A stretch of DNA of 64,000 bases from Pelagimonas phthalicica (GCF_004364805.1 NZ_SOAP01000001.1:1240001-1304000), one strand, 5' to 3'. Positions 35,252-44,635 are shown, counted from the first letter of the stretch. A program made the numbers and translations. Notes: generated from the letters alone by a model not told the origin.

Positions 35252-36160
35252 TCATCGTCGCGCCTCCTTTTCGTCGCGATACATCGACCACAGGAAATAG
35301 GCGATGAAGAACAACATGATAAAGAACAGCACCACCGCGATGGCCGAGCCATAGCCCATGCGGAACCCGTATTCGGACAGCGCTTTCTCGAACATGTAGA
35401 AGGACAGAACCCGCGTTGATCCAAACGGCCCGCCATTGGTCATGATCGAGATCAGGTCAAACGAGCGCAGCGCACCAATGATTGTCACCACAAAAGCAAT
35501 GAACGTCGCCGGGCGCAGTTGCGGCAAAATCACATGCCACAGCATCCGCCAGCCCTTGGCCCCATCCAGACGCCCCGCCTCGACCTGTTCAGGGTCCACC
35601 GCGTTCAGGCCCGTGAGGTACAAGATCATGCAATAGGCGGTCTGCGGCCAGATCCCGGCGGCGATGATGCCATAGGTCGCCGTGTTCGGATTGCCCAACA
35701 CACCGCCGCGAATATCAACGCCAAACCAGCCCATCACGATGTCAAACAGGCCGACATTGGGCAGGTAGAACCAGGAAAACACCAGGCCCACCACCACTTG
35801 TGAGATCACAAACGGGAAGAAGAACAACGACTTATAAAGGCGAATGCCAAAGACCGTCTGGTTCAAAAACAGCGCAATGAACAACCCCGCCGGAATGGCC
35901 AGCAGATAGAGCAGCAGCCATTTGACGTTATTCCACAGCGAAATCTCAAAGGCGCGGTCGGTCACCAGCTCTTGGTAATTGCGCGCGCCCACAAAGGTCG
36001 CCTCGCCCAATCCGTCCCACTCGTAAAGCGAGATGTTGAAGCTTTGGAAAATCGGGATGATCACATAGACCGCAAAGAACAGCATCCCCGGCGCCAGAAA
36101 CAGCAGCGGGGTCAGCGTCATACGGTTGCGATTGGCCCAGCTTTGCGTGGCTGCGCTCAT
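35252..36160 (-). CDS. Carbohydrate ABC importer, MalF-type permease
   Basis: A 302-residue permease with six helices and the EAA loop QVEAGRLDGAKGWRMLWHVILPQLRP. The start at 36160 follows GGGAGGAACC; the open frame extends to 36235 without support. It pairs with the MalG-type permease, the upstream binding protein and, in all likelihood, the ATPase encoded on the other side of the IclR gene. Confidence 0.92.
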   Translation of the reverse strand: MSAATQSWANRNRMTLTPLLFLAPGMLFFAVYVIIPIFQSFNISLYEWDGLGEATFVGARNYQELVTDRAFEISLWNNVKWLLLYLLAIPAGLFIALFLNQTVFGIRLYKSLFFFPFVISQVVVGLVFSWFYLPNVGLFDIVMGWFGVDIRGGVLGNPNTATYGIIAAGIWPQTAYCMILYLTGLNAVDPEQVEAGRLDGAKGWRMLWHVILPQLRPATFIAFVVTIIGALRSFDLISIMTNGGPFGSTRVLSFYMFEKALSEYGFRMGYGSAIAVVLFFIMLFFIAYFLWSMYRDEKEARR

Positions 36161-36261
36161 GATGGTTCCTCCCATGCTTTGGCGGTTGCGAAGGCCGCCC
36201 GGCTTGCGAATACGCCCAAGACAGATGCGCCCCACCCAAACCGGGTGAGGCGCGGTTCAGT

Positions 36262-37512
36262 TTACTTGTAGATGCGGGTCCGCGCCGCTTCGAGGCGGTT
36301 CAGAATGTCGTCCAGGTTATCCGGGAACACCATGAATTCCTGCAGACCCTCCATGCCGACCGAGGCCATTTCCGCTGGGAAATCGCGGTCAAAGAACTGA
36401 GCGATCCCCCCTGTGGCATTGTTGGACAGCATGTCAAAGCCCTGGTTCAGGAATTCGTCATCATCCACAGAAGAGTTGGCGTTAACTGGCAGCTGACCGA
36501 GGCCGGAACCGGCATTGATCTTGGTCTGAACATCAGCCGAAGTGACATACTGAAGGAACGCACGCGCGGCTTCTTTGTTCTTTGCACCAGACGCGATGTG
36601 GAATGTGTCTGTCGGGGCGTCTTCGCCCATCGGCACATCCGCGATCTTTGGGAACTGGTAGAAGTCGATCTGCTCATCGGTCAGACCAGCTTCGCGCAGA
36701 TGTGGCACTACGAAGTTACCCATCAAGTAGGCTGTCGCTTCACCATTGACGAAAGGTGGCAGCGCTTCCTGCCAGCTATAGGTCTGGTGATCGTCGATGA
36801 ACGCGCCCATATCGATCAGCTTGCGCCAGTTGGCAAAGGTCGCCTTGACCTCGTCCGATGTCCAGGATGCCTGACCAGTGGCCAGTTGCATGTGGAAATC
36901 AAAGCCGTTGGTGCGCATGTTCATGTAGTCAAACCAACCACCTGCGGTCCACAGGAACTTGGACCCGATGGTGTAGCACTTACGGCCGGAATCAACGATC
37001 TTCTGGCAGTTGGCGATTTCTTCGTCAAAGGTGGTCGGCTCAGACAGGCCCAGATCTTTGAAGATGTCTTCGCGATAGTAGATGCCCCACTGGTAGTAGG
37101 TATAGGGCACACCCCACTGCTTGCCATCCATGGTCATCGCGCCTTTGACACTGTCCAGACCGGGCAGATCGCCATTGGCATACATGTCGGAAATGTCTTC
37201 GAACAGGCCAGCCTTGACATAGGGGCCCATACGGTTGGCCGCGTACCAGTTGATCACGTCAGGCGCGTCAGCGGTCAGCGCATTGCGGATCTGGCTTTTC
37301 CAGGCTTCGCGGTCAACGATCTCGACCTCGACGGTCAGGTTGGGGTGCATGGCGTCAAAGTCCGCTGCCAGACCTTCCATGATCGCGCGCGGTGCCGGGT
37401 TCGACATGTCTGACATGATGCGCAGCGTGCCCGACAGTTCCGCCATGGCCGGTGTGACAAGAGCGGTCGTCAGGGCCATTGCCCCTGCAACCGAAGCGAA
37501 TTTCTTAAGCAT
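36262..37512 (-). CDS. Carbohydrate ABC importer, periplasmic binding protein
   Basis: A 416-residue type 1 extracellular solute-binding protein with a signal peptide (MLKKFASVAGAMALTTALVTPAMA). Typical features are the opening LSGTLRIMSDM, PDVINWYAANRMGPYV, and GDLPGLDSVKGAMTMDGKQWGVPYTY. It probably delivers galactosides, because the operon continues with alpha- and beta-galactosidases. It is the first gene of the operon, with a GGGAGGAC site, and faces the IclR gene across a shared regulatory region. Confidence 0.92.
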   Translation of the reverse strand: MLKKFASVAGAMALTTALVTPAMAELSGTLRIMSDMSNPAPRAIMEGLAADFDAMHPNLTVEVEIVDREAWKSQIRNALTADAPDVINWYAANRMGPYVKAGLFEDISDMYANGDLPGLDSVKGAMTMDGKQWGVPYTYYQWGIYYREDIFKDLGLSEPTTFDEEIANCQKIVDSGRKCYTIGSKFLWTAGGWFDYMNMRTNGFDFHMQLATGQASWTSDEVKATFANWRKLIDMGAFIDDHQTYSWQEALPPFVNGEATAYLMGNFVVPHLREAGLTDEQIDFYQFPKIADVPMGEDAPTDTFHIASGAKNKEAARAFLQYVTSADVQTKINAGSGLGQLPVNANSSVDDDEFLNQGFDMLSNNATGGIAQFFDRDFPAEMASVGMEGLQEFMVFPDNLDDILNRLEAARTRIYK

Positions 37513-37555
37513 TGGTGTCCTCCCATTTGCTTGTTGCTGGCGGCTTCATTTTATG

Positions 37556-37591
37556 TTCCAAATAATGAAACCAGTTTCCAACTATTGAAAC
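37556..37591. promoter_or_regulatory. Tandem operator repeats between the galactoside operon and the IclR gene
   Basis: Two 16-base direct repeats, TTCCAAATAATGAAAC (37556-37571) and TTCCAACTATTGAAAC (37576-37591), start 20 bases apart, about two helical turns. Each is a weak dyad TTCCA-N5-TGAAA, the form expected for IclR-family operators. They lie between the divergent genes and could serve both. Confidence 0.65.
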
Positions 37592-37664
37592 TATGGAAGA
37601 TTCGGGCTAGGACTGTCAACACTCTCGTTGGGTCTGACCCACGAGAGGACGGGAGGAAAATCGT

Positions 37665-38456
37665 ATGAACAGCCAAGTAAAGCCCAAGGGCTCAGGCGAT
37701 GGCACAGTCGGTAAAGCATTGGAAGTATTGGATTTGGTCGCCGCCAAATCCCGCCCCGTGCGCTTTGGCGAATTGCTCAGCGAATCTCCGCATCCCAAGG
37801 CGACCCTGTATCGGCTGGTTCAGACCCTGACCAATCAGGGGATGCTGGCCTATGACGAATCAACACAGACCTATTCGCCCGGATTGCGGTTGGTGCGCCT
37901 GGCACATGCCGCTTGGCAGCAAAGCTCGCTCGCTCCGATCGCCCGCCCCTTCCTGGATGACCTGTCCCGCGAAGTGGGTGAAACCATCCACTTGGCGCAG
38001 CTTGATGGTGGCCAGGTTCTCTATGTCGATAAGCGCAATGCCCTGAAACCGATCGAGATGTTTTCGGCGGCCGGCAAGGTTGGTCCGGGCTATTGCACCG
38101 GTGTCGGCAAAGCCATGATCGCCCATCTGGAGGACGACGCGCGCGAGGCCGCGATTCAACGGCAATCCTTTTACATCCATACCGCAAACACCATTGCGGA
38201 TGCCGATGCGTTCCGCGCTGAACTGGATACGATCCGCGCTGACGGCATCGCCTTTGACCGCGAAGAACACGAACCCGGAATTATCTGCATCTCGGCCCCG
38301 ATCCTGGCGCAATCCGGTCGGGTTCTTGGGGCCATGTCGATCACCACATCAACCCAACTCAAAACGCTGGACGAGCTGACACAGCTGCGCCCGGCCCTGA
38401 CAGAAACCGCTGAAAAAATCGCTGAAGCTGCCGAATCCTGGCAGTTCCCCGATTGA
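37665..38456 (+). CDS. IclR-family transcriptional regulator
   Basis: A 263-residue regulator. The N-terminal winged helix has KALEVLDLVAAKSRPVRFGELLSESPHPKATLYRLVQTL; the IclR effector domain (about 90-255) has GETIHLAQLDGGQVLYVDKR, GPGYCTGVGKAMIAHL and GIICISAPI. It is divergent from the galactoside operon and probably represses it until a galactose-derived ligand binds. The start follows GGGAGGAAAATC. It is followed after 16 bases by the transporter ATPase on the same strand. Confidence 0.92.
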   Translation: MNSQVKPKGSGDGTVGKALEVLDLVAAKSRPVRFGELLSESPHPKATLYRLVQTLTNQGMLAYDESTQTYSPGLRLVRLAHAAWQQSSLAPIARPFLDDLSREVGETIHLAQLDGGQVLYVDKRNALKPIEMFSAAGKVGPGYCTGVGKAMIAHLEDDAREAAIQRQSFYIHTANTIADADAFRAELDTIRADGIAFDREEHEPGIICISAPILAQSGRVLGAMSITTSTQLKTLDELTQLRPALTETAEKIAEAAESWQFPD

Positions 38457-38472
38457 ATCGAAGGAGACCAAC

Positions 38473-39531
38473 ATGTCCGGCGTCACGCTGACCCAAGCCG
38501 TCAAGAAATATGGCGACACCCAGGTGATCCACAATGTGGATCTGCAAATCGACGAGGGCGAGTTTTGCGTCTTTGTTGGCCCCTCGGGCTGCGGCAAATC
38601 CACCTTGCTGCGCATGATTGCCGGGCTTGAAGAAACCTCAGCCGGTCAAATTGACATTGGCGCGCGCGACGTGACCCATATGGATGCTTCGGATCGCGGC
38701 GTGGCCATGGTGTTCCAGACCTACGCGCTTTACCCGCATATGACGGTCGAAGAAAACATGGGCTTTGGCCTCAAGATGAATGGCGTGCCCAAGGCCGAAA
38801 TCAAGGCAAAGGTTGGCGAGGCCAGCCGCATCCTGAAACTGGACGACTACCTCAAGCGCAAGCCCAAGGCCCTGTCCGGTGGCCAGCGCCAGCGTGTTGC
38901 CATTGGTCGCGCCATTGTCCGCGGCCCCGAAGTGTTCCTGTTCGACGAACCGCTCTCGAACCTTGATGCGGAACTTCGCGTCGATATGCGGGTCGAGATT
39001 GCGCGCCTTCACAAGGATATCGGGGCGACAATGATCTATGTCACCCATGACCAAGTCGAAGCCATGACCCTGGCCGACAAGATTGTCGTGCTGCGCGCAG
39101 GCCGCATTGAACAGGTCGGCTCGCCCATGCAGCTTTATAAGGACCCGGATAACCGCTTTGTCGCCGGGTTCATCGGCTCGCCGTCGATGAACTTTCTCAA
39201 CGGCGTTGTTGAGGGCGGCAAGGTGCGCATTCCCGATCTGAACAGGGTGATCGAGGCCAATGTCACCCTGCCCGGCGAAGGCAAGCCGGTCCTGGTCGGC
39301 GTGCGCCCGCAACATATCCGCGTGTCCGAGCAAGGCGATGACCTGACGCTGGACATTCGCGAACGTCTGGGTGGCGTGGCCTATGATTACCTGCTGACCA
39401 AGAACGGCGACAAGATCACCGTCGAAACCGATAGTGATGAAGAGATCGACGAAGGCTCGACCGTCACCATCGAATTCGACCTCGAAAACACCATGTTCTT
39501 TGACGGCGAAACCGAACAGCGCCTGCGTTGA
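38473..39531 (+). CDS. Carbohydrate ABC importer ATPase (UgpC/MsmK type)
   Basis: A 352-residue ATPase with Walker A GPSGCGKST, signature LSGGQRQRVAIGRAIVR, Walker B VFLFDEPLSNLD and the H-switch YVTHDQ, followed by a C-terminal OB/TOBE regulatory region of about 110 residues (VGVRPQHIRV). It is split from the permeases by the divergent regulator but is the only ATPase for this carbohydrate importer in the window. It may serve several importers, as MsmK-type ATPases do. Confidence 0.92.
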   Translation: MSGVTLTQAVKKYGDTQVIHNVDLQIDEGEFCVFVGPSGCGKSTLLRMIAGLEETSAGQIDIGARDVTHMDASDRGVAMVFQTYALYPHMTVEENMGFGLKMNGVPKAEIKAKVGEASRILKLDDYLKRKPKALSGGQRQRVAIGRAIVRGPEVFLFDEPLSNLDAELRVDMRVEIARLHKDIGATMIYVTHDQVEAMTLADKIVVLRAGRIEQVGSPMQLYKDPDNRFVAGFIGSPSMNFLNGVVEGGKVRIPDLNRVIEANVTLPGEGKPVLVGVRPQHIRVSEQGDDLTLDIRERLGGVAYDYLLTKNGDKITVETDSDEEIDEGSTVTIEFDLENTMFFDGETEQRLR

Positions 39532-39540
39532 ACAACAAAA

Positions 39541-39566
39541 CCGCCCCGGATGTTCGGGGCGGTTTT
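39541..39566. terminator. Terminator after the transporter ATPase (usable from both sides)
   Basis: CCGCCCCG pairs with CGGGGCGG around GATGTT, flanked by AAAA on the left and TTTT on the right. The DUF5946 gene converges from the other side. Confidence 0.9.
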
Positions 39567-39589
39567 CCTGACAGATCGATCAAAAGCCC

Positions 39590-40108
39590 CTAGCGCAGAT
39601 GCCGCTCAGTCCAGTCTTGGATATAGGCGTGGTGATCCTGCCAATCCGCCCAGGTCGCCTTGGCCCATTCTCGGACCTTCGTCGCATGTTGCGGACCGCC
39701 AGCAAATGGGCGCACATCAGACACTGTCATCGTATAGCTCTGAGGCGGCGCGAGATAGATCAAGCTCGCCTTGTACTGCCCTAGGCCCAGCATAACATTG
39801 TTGGAATCCTGCGGTGTCAGGTTTCGCCCCAATTGCAGGTAAAGCCGCGCCAAATGCAAACCTGTCGATTGCACCTGCCGCCGCGTTTCACCACCACCCC
39901 CGTGCTGAACCGCAAAGGTATCAACGGTCAATCGATGCGTCGGCAGCAGGGCACTGTCGCTGTATTCAAAGGCCAAAACATCCGTAAACGCCTCAAAACA
40001 CGCAGCAGAAGACGTCATATAGGAATGCGTGGGCCCTGCGATTTCAGGCAAACAGGCACCGCACCCTGGACAGGTTGATACTTTGATGTCGCGCACGTCA
40101 GGCCCCAT
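39590..40108 (-). CDS. DUF5946-like protein with N-terminal CPGCGA motif
   Basis: A 172-residue soluble protein. It starts with a zinc-binding-like STCPGCGACLPEIAG, followed by THSYMTSSAACFEAFTDVLAFEYSD, and ends with a Trp-rich region (WAKATWADWQDHHAYIQDW). These match the DUF5946 family, whose function is unknown. The size is normal. Monocistronic, converging on the ATPase terminator. Confidence 0.65.
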   Translation of the reverse strand: MGPDVRDIKVSTCPGCGACLPEIAGPTHSYMTSSAACFEAFTDVLAFEYSDSALLPTHRLTVDTFAVQHGGGGETRRQVQSTGLHLARLYLQLGRNLTPQDSNNVMLGLGQYKASLIYLAPPQSYTMTVSDVRPFAGGPQHATKVREWAKATWADWQDHHAYIQDWTERHLR

Positions 40109-40327
40109 AGGTCATTGCTAAGACCCAGTTTATCCCCGCTTGGTAAATTGGTGAGAGGGAAAACATGCATCTTCAAATCATTTTGAAGAGCAAGTGACAC
40201 CAATCTCCAATTTCGACGGGCGCGAATCCGACCTTATATGTCTCTGCAAGGCGGCCAATCAGGCCGCGTTGTGCATTTGAACTGGATGGCAGGCGCTCCT
40301 CATGCCATTCAAGGGGGAATGAAACGC

Positions 40328-41104
40328 ATGTGGAACAACATCTTGGCCTCGCGCTCCTTTCGTTGCCCGGCCTATCTGGCGCTTGCGCTGCTTTGCCTTG
40401 CTGCTCCGCTGCGCGCCGAGCAGATCACGGTTTTTGCCGCCGCAAGCCTGAAAACCGCGCTGGACGAGGTAAGCGCGGTTTTTAAGGAAACCACCGATCA
40501 CGATGTAACACTGTCCTATGCTGGCTCTGCTGCGCTGGCGCGTCAGATATCCTTTGGGGCCCCCGCGGATGTGTTCCTCTCGGCCAACAGCACTTGGATG
40601 ACCTATCTCGAAGACCAGGGGGCCATCGTCGCAGACAGCCGGTTTGACCTGCTTGGCAATCAATTGGTTTTGATTTCCCATGCCCCCAGCCCGGCGCAGG
40701 ATTGGACAGATTTGGATCTGTCCCAGAGATTGGGTGATGGATTTCTGGCCATGGGTCTCGTGCAATCCGTGCCCGCCGGGATCTACGGCAAAGAAGCCCT
40801 GGAAACGCTCGGACAATGGCAAAGCGTCGCGACGCAAGTTGCCCAAACCGACAATGTACGCGCCGCCCTCGCCCTGGTTGCTTTGGGAGAAGCGCCGCTC
40901 GGCATCGTCTATGCCACCGATGCGCAGGCTGACGAGAGGGTTCATGTGGTGGCCCCCTTCCCCGAGGACACCCATCAGCCGATCAAATACCCCGCCGCCC
41001 AAATCTCAGAAACGCAGGCTGCGACCGACTTTCTGACCTTCCTCAAATCCGCCGAGGCCAGCGCGCTGTTTCAAGCGCATGGTTTCGAAGTTTTGGGAGA
41101 GTAA
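40328..41104 (+). CDS. modA: Molybdate ABC importer, periplasmic binding protein
   Basis: A 258-residue ModA with a signal peptide (to about residue 32, ending LRAEQ). The mature start ITVFAAASLKTALDEV and the later SYAGSAALARQI give the serine-rich oxyanion site; GAPADVFLSANS is also typical. The start at 40328 is preferred because AAGGGGG lies 10 bases before it; ATGs at 40319 and 40238 are less well placed. It heads modABC, with 3 bases to modB. Confidence 0.92.
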   Translation: MWNNILASRSFRCPAYLALALLCLAAPLRAEQITVFAAASLKTALDEVSAVFKETTDHDVTLSYAGSAALARQISFGAPADVFLSANSTWMTYLEDQGAIVADSRFDLLGNQLVLISHAPSPAQDWTDLDLSQRLGDGFLAMGLVQSVPAGIYGKEALETLGQWQSVATQVAQTDNVRAALALVALGEAPLGIVYATDAQADERVHVVAPFPEDTHQPIKYPAAQISETQAATDFLTFLKSAEASALFQAHGFEVLGE

Positions 41105-41107
41105 ACG

Positions 41108-41800
41108 TTGGAGTGGCTGTCAATTGAAGAATGGAACGCCGTCGCCCTGTCGTTGCGCGTCTCACTTTGGGCCACTTTTGCGGCTTTGCCTTTGGGCCTT
41201 CTGACCGCCTATGCCTTGGCCCGCTGGGAATTTCCCGGTCGCCAGATCCTGAACGGGCTGGTGCATTTGCCGCTGATCCTGCCCCCGGTGGTGACCGGCT
41301 ATCTACTACTGCTGACCTTTGGCATTCGCGGCCCGGTAGGATCGCTTTTGCACGAAATGGGGATCACGCTGGCCTTTCGCTGGACAGGCGCTGCTCTGGC
41401 CGCCGCCATCATGGGCTTTCCGCTGATGGTGCGCGCCATGCGCCTGTCGATCGAAGCGGTTGATCCAAAGCTGGAACAGGCCGCCGCGACGCTGGGGGCC
41501 TCGCGCTTTTGGGTCTTTGTCACGATCACCCTGCCGCTGATCCTGCCCGGCATTCTGGCTGGCTCCATCCTCGCCTTTGCCAAGGCCATGGGGGAATTCG
41601 GGGCCACCATCACCTTTGTCTCCAACATCCCCGGCCAAACCCAAACCCTGCCCTCGGCGATCTATGCGTTCTTGCAGGTGCCAGGCGGTGAAAGCTCAGC
41701 CCTGAGGCTTGTGATAATCTCGGTCATCGTGGCCATGGGGGCCTTGGTCTTGTCAGAAATTCTGGCGCGGCGCATGGCAAAACGGGTGGGCCAGGGATGA
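41108..41800 (+). CDS. modB: Molybdate ABC importer permease
   Basis: A 230-residue permease with about five helices and the EAA loop EAVDPKLEQAAATLGASRFWVFVTITLPL, plus GEFGATITFVSNIPGQTQTLP, a signature of ModB. It starts with TTG three bases after modA. The modC ATG overlaps its stop by 4 bases. Confidence 0.93.
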   Translation: MEWLSIEEWNAVALSLRVSLWATFAALPLGLLTAYALARWEFPGRQILNGLVHLPLILPPVVTGYLLLLTFGIRGPVGSLLHEMGITLAFRWTGAALAAAIMGFPLMVRAMRLSIEAVDPKLEQAAATLGASRFWVFVTITLPLILPGILAGSILAFAKAMGEFGATITFVSNIPGQTQTLPSAIYAFLQVPGGESSALRLVIISVIVAMGALVLSEILARRMAKRVGQG

Positions 41801-42882
41801 GCCTGTCTGTCGCCATCACACACCGGTTGGGGGACACGGATTTCGACCTCAGCTTTGACGCGCCAGATGGGCTGACGGTTTTGTTTGGCCGTTCAGGCTC
41901 GGGCAAGACCACGGTGACCAACGCTGTGGCCGGGTTGGTCACACCCGATAGCGGGCGCATCGCCGTTCAGGACCGGGTGCTGTTTGACAGTGCGTTACGG
42001 GTGAACCTGCCGGTGCATAAGCGCCGACTTGGCTATGTCTTCCAAGAGGCCCGCCTGTTCCCAAATATGTCCGTCGCCCAGAACCTGACCTATGGCAGCC
42101 GCTTTGCACCGCCCAACCCCCAGGCCCCCAAGCGCGACATGATCATCGAGATGCTGGGTTTAGGGGCGTTGCTAACACGCGCCCCCGGCGATCTGTCGGG
42201 CGGGGAAAAGCAACGGGTCGCCATTGGTCGCGCCCTTTTGGCCGGGCCCGAGCTACTGTTGGCAGATGAGCCTCTGGCCGCCTTGGACGAACCGCGCAAG
42301 GCCGAGATCCTGCCCTATTTTGAAACCCTGCGCGACGAACTGAAACTTCCGATCCTCTATGTCAGCCATTCTGCGGTCGAGGTGGCGCGCCTGGCCACCA
42401 CGGTTGTGGCGATGGAAAATGGCAAAGTTGCGCGAACAGGGACCGCGACGGATGTGCTCAGCGATCCCAGCTTTACCCCCACCGGCGTGCGCGCAGCGGG
42501 GGCCATTCTGGAGGCGACAGTCGCCGCGCATCACACCGATGGCCTGACCGAATTGGACGCTGCGGGCATCCCCTTGTTCTTACCAAAGCTGGATAAACCC
42601 ACTGGCGCTCGCGTCCGGCTGCGCATTGCCGCTCAGGATGTCATCCTGTCCCGCTCCCGACCCGAAGGGTTGTCTGCCCTCAACGTACTCCCCGGCACGA
42701 TCGAAGAAATCCGCGCCGGGGGCGGGCCGGGGGCGATCCTGTCGCTCTCCACGCCCGCTGGCAGAGTGCTGGCCCGCATCACACAGCGCAGCGTCTCGGC
42801 GCTGGATCTTAGCGTGGGGACAACCTGCCATGCGGTGGTCAAAACCGTCTCCGTCGCCCCGGCAGACATTGGCGGGGCTTGA
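41797..42882 (+). CDS. modC: Molybdate ABC importer ATPase
   Basis: A 361-residue ATPase with Walker A GRSGSGKTT, signature LSGGEKQRVAIGRALL, Walker B LLLADEPLAALD and a YVSHS switch. The C-terminal 70 residues form a TOBE (molybdate-binding) domain with LNVLPGTIEEIRA and CHAVVKTVSV. Full length for ModC. Last gene of the operon; no strong terminator is visible in the 206 bases that follow. Confidence 0.94.
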   Translation: MSLSVAITHRLGDTDFDLSFDAPDGLTVLFGRSGSGKTTVTNAVAGLVTPDSGRIAVQDRVLFDSALRVNLPVHKRRLGYVFQEARLFPNMSVAQNLTYGSRFAPPNPQAPKRDMIIEMLGLGALLTRAPGDLSGGEKQRVAIGRALLAGPELLLADEPLAALDEPRKAEILPYFETLRDELKLPILYVSHSAVEVARLATTVVAMENGKVARTGTATDVLSDPSFTPTGVRAAGAILEATVAAHHTDGLTELDAAGIPLFLPKLDKPTGARVRLRIAAQDVILSRSRPEGLSALNVLPGTIEEIRAGGGPGAILSLSTPAGRVLARITQRSVSALDLSVGTTCHAVVKTVSVAPADIGGA

Positions 42883-43088
42883 TCCCGTGTCGTCAAACTC
42901 ACCGCATCTTTTCGCAGCCCAATTGACCCAAGGTAACGGTATCGATTTAGCTATTTACCATCCAAAGTTGCGACAGATTTGACACAAGCCCTGCGAAATG
43001 CCACCGAAATACGTATGCGGCATATCCTTTGCAGCGCAGACTACTAATCTTTTAATCCCGACCAAGGCCAATAGGAAAAAACACGACT

Positions 43089-44018
43089 ATGAACCCGAAA
43101 TTCCTGGTGACACACTCCGGCGGTTTCCATGCCGACGAACTTTGTTCCAGTGCCGTTCTCAGTCAATTGTTTCCCAGTTCCAAAATCATCCGCACCCGTG
43201 ACGCGGAATGGATAAGCCCCTCAGAAAAAAAGATCATTTATGACGTCGGAGGTGATTACTGCCCCGAAAAGCGCATCTTTGATCATCACCAACGCCAAGC
43301 TCCCATACGCGATAGCGGCGCGCCTTACAGTTCCTTTGGCCTGATTTGGAGACATTACGGCAAGGCGTATATTCAAAGTCTGAACGTGCCCGCCGACGAT
43401 CTCGACGCGGTGTTCGACGCCGTGGATCAGGAGTTTGTTTTGCCCATTGATCTGCTGGATAATGGCGCGATCAGCCCCTCAACCGCAGCGGAACTGGCCC
43501 CTTTGACTTTGCCCAGTTTGCTGGAAACCCTAAAGCCGGTTTTTGATGCTGAGGGCGAGGATGCGGATGACGTTGCTTTTGACCTTGCATTGGCCATTGC
43601 CAAGCCCTTGATCAAGGCGCAGGTCATGCAGCAGGCCGCCAAACGCCGGGCACGGTCTTTGGTCTTCCAAGCAGTCGAAGATGCCGGTCAAAGCCGCGTT
43701 TTGGAATTGCCCATGGGCATGCCCTTTCGCGCAGTTTTGGATGAGGCGGGTGCCGATCATCTGCTCTTTGTCGTCTATCCGCGCAAGCAAGGCGATTGGA
43801 GCATTGGCGGCATTCGACTGAGCGATGACAGCTTTGAGCAGCGCGCCGACCTGCCTGCCAGTTGGGCCGGTCTGACCGATGAAAAGCTCGAACAGGCAAG
43901 CGGCGTCAGTGGTGCCACCTTCTGCCATAACGGGTTGTTCATCGCCGCCGCCAAAACGCGCGAAGCGATTTTGGAAATGGCCGATCTTGCGGTGGCGGAC
44001 GCGCTGCAAAACGCATGA
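43089..44018 (+). CDS. MYG1-family DHH phosphoesterase-like exonuclease
   Basis: A 309-residue member of the MYG1/GAMM1 family. Metal-binding motifs are THSGGFHADELCSSAVL, YDVGGDYCPEKRIFDHHQ (the DHH-like centre) and FDAVDQEF. Eukaryotic MYG1 is a 3'-5' RNA exonuclease; bacterial members are less studied, so an RNA substrate is inferred from that homologue. The stop overlaps the start of the GST gene as ATGA, so the two are co-translated. Confidence 0.85.
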   Translation: MNPKFLVTHSGGFHADELCSSAVLSQLFPSSKIIRTRDAEWISPSEKKIIYDVGGDYCPEKRIFDHHQRQAPIRDSGAPYSSFGLIWRHYGKAYIQSLNVPADDLDAVFDAVDQEFVLPIDLLDNGAISPSTAAELAPLTLPSLLETLKPVFDAEGEDADDVAFDLALAIAKPLIKAQVMQQAAKRRARSLVFQAVEDAGQSRVLELPMGMPFRAVLDEAGADHLLFVVYPRKQGDWSIGGIRLSDDSFEQRADLPASWAGLTDEKLEQASGVSGATFCHNGLFIAAAKTREAILEMADLAVADALQNA

Positions 44019-44632
44019 CGCCTCTTCTCTATTCCTTTCGCCGCTGCCCTTATGCCATGCGGGCGCGGCTGGCCATTGCCAGTTCTGGCCTCAAGGTCGA
44101 GCTGCGCGAGGTGGTTTTGCGCGACAAACCTCAGGCCTTTCTCGATGCCTCGCCCAGCGCCACCGTGCCTTGCCTTGTGACGGGTGACACGATCATTGAT
44201 GAAAGCCTCGACATCATGATCTGGGCTTTGCAACAAGCCGATCCCGAAGCGTGGCGGGCCATGCCGGACGCGGGCTGGGACTGGATCAAGCGCAGCGATG
44301 GCCCGTTCAAATCGGCCCTCGATCGCACAAAATACGCCACACGCTATCCCGATTGCGATGCCGAAGAAGAGCGCGCCAAGGCCAGCGAATTCCTCGGCGA
44401 CCTTAACGCGCAAATCGGTAATTGGATCTTTGAAGCGCCCAGCCTGGCCGATTACGCCATCCTGCCGTTTATCCGCCAGTTCGCCTTTATCGACAAAGCC
44501 TGGTTTGATGCCCAGCCCTGGCCCGCTTTGCAGGCCTGGCTTGAGCGTTTTTTGGAAAGCGACAGGTTCGCGGCGATTATGTCGAAGTACAAACAATGGC
44601 AGCCCGAAGATGCGCCGCTGATCTTTCCCTGA
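44015..44632 (+). CDS. Glutathione S-transferase
   Basis: A 205-residue protein with an N-terminal thioredoxin-fold domain (PLLYSFRRCPYAMRARLAI, the CPYA glutathione site, then SPSATVPCLV and DESLDIMIWAL) and an all-helical C-terminal domain (LADYAILPFIRQFAFID). The CPYA cysteine suggests an omega- or beta-like redox GST rather than a classical detoxifying one. It is translationally coupled to the MYG1-family gene. Confidence 0.88.
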   Translation: MTPLLYSFRRCPYAMRARLAIASSGLKVELREVVLRDKPQAFLDASPSATVPCLVTGDTIIDESLDIMIWALQQADPEAWRAMPDAGWDWIKRSDGPFKSALDRTKYATRYPDCDAEEERAKASEFLGDLNAQIGNWIFEAPSLADYAILPFIRQFAFIDKAWFDAQPWPALQAWLERFLESDRFAAIMSKYKQWQPEDAPLIFP

Positions 44633-44635
44633 CGG

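Noticed and set aside
40109-40327. Molybdenum cofactor riboswitch or ModE site before modA
   Set aside because: No recognisable stem arrangement or ModE dyad could be seen by eye.
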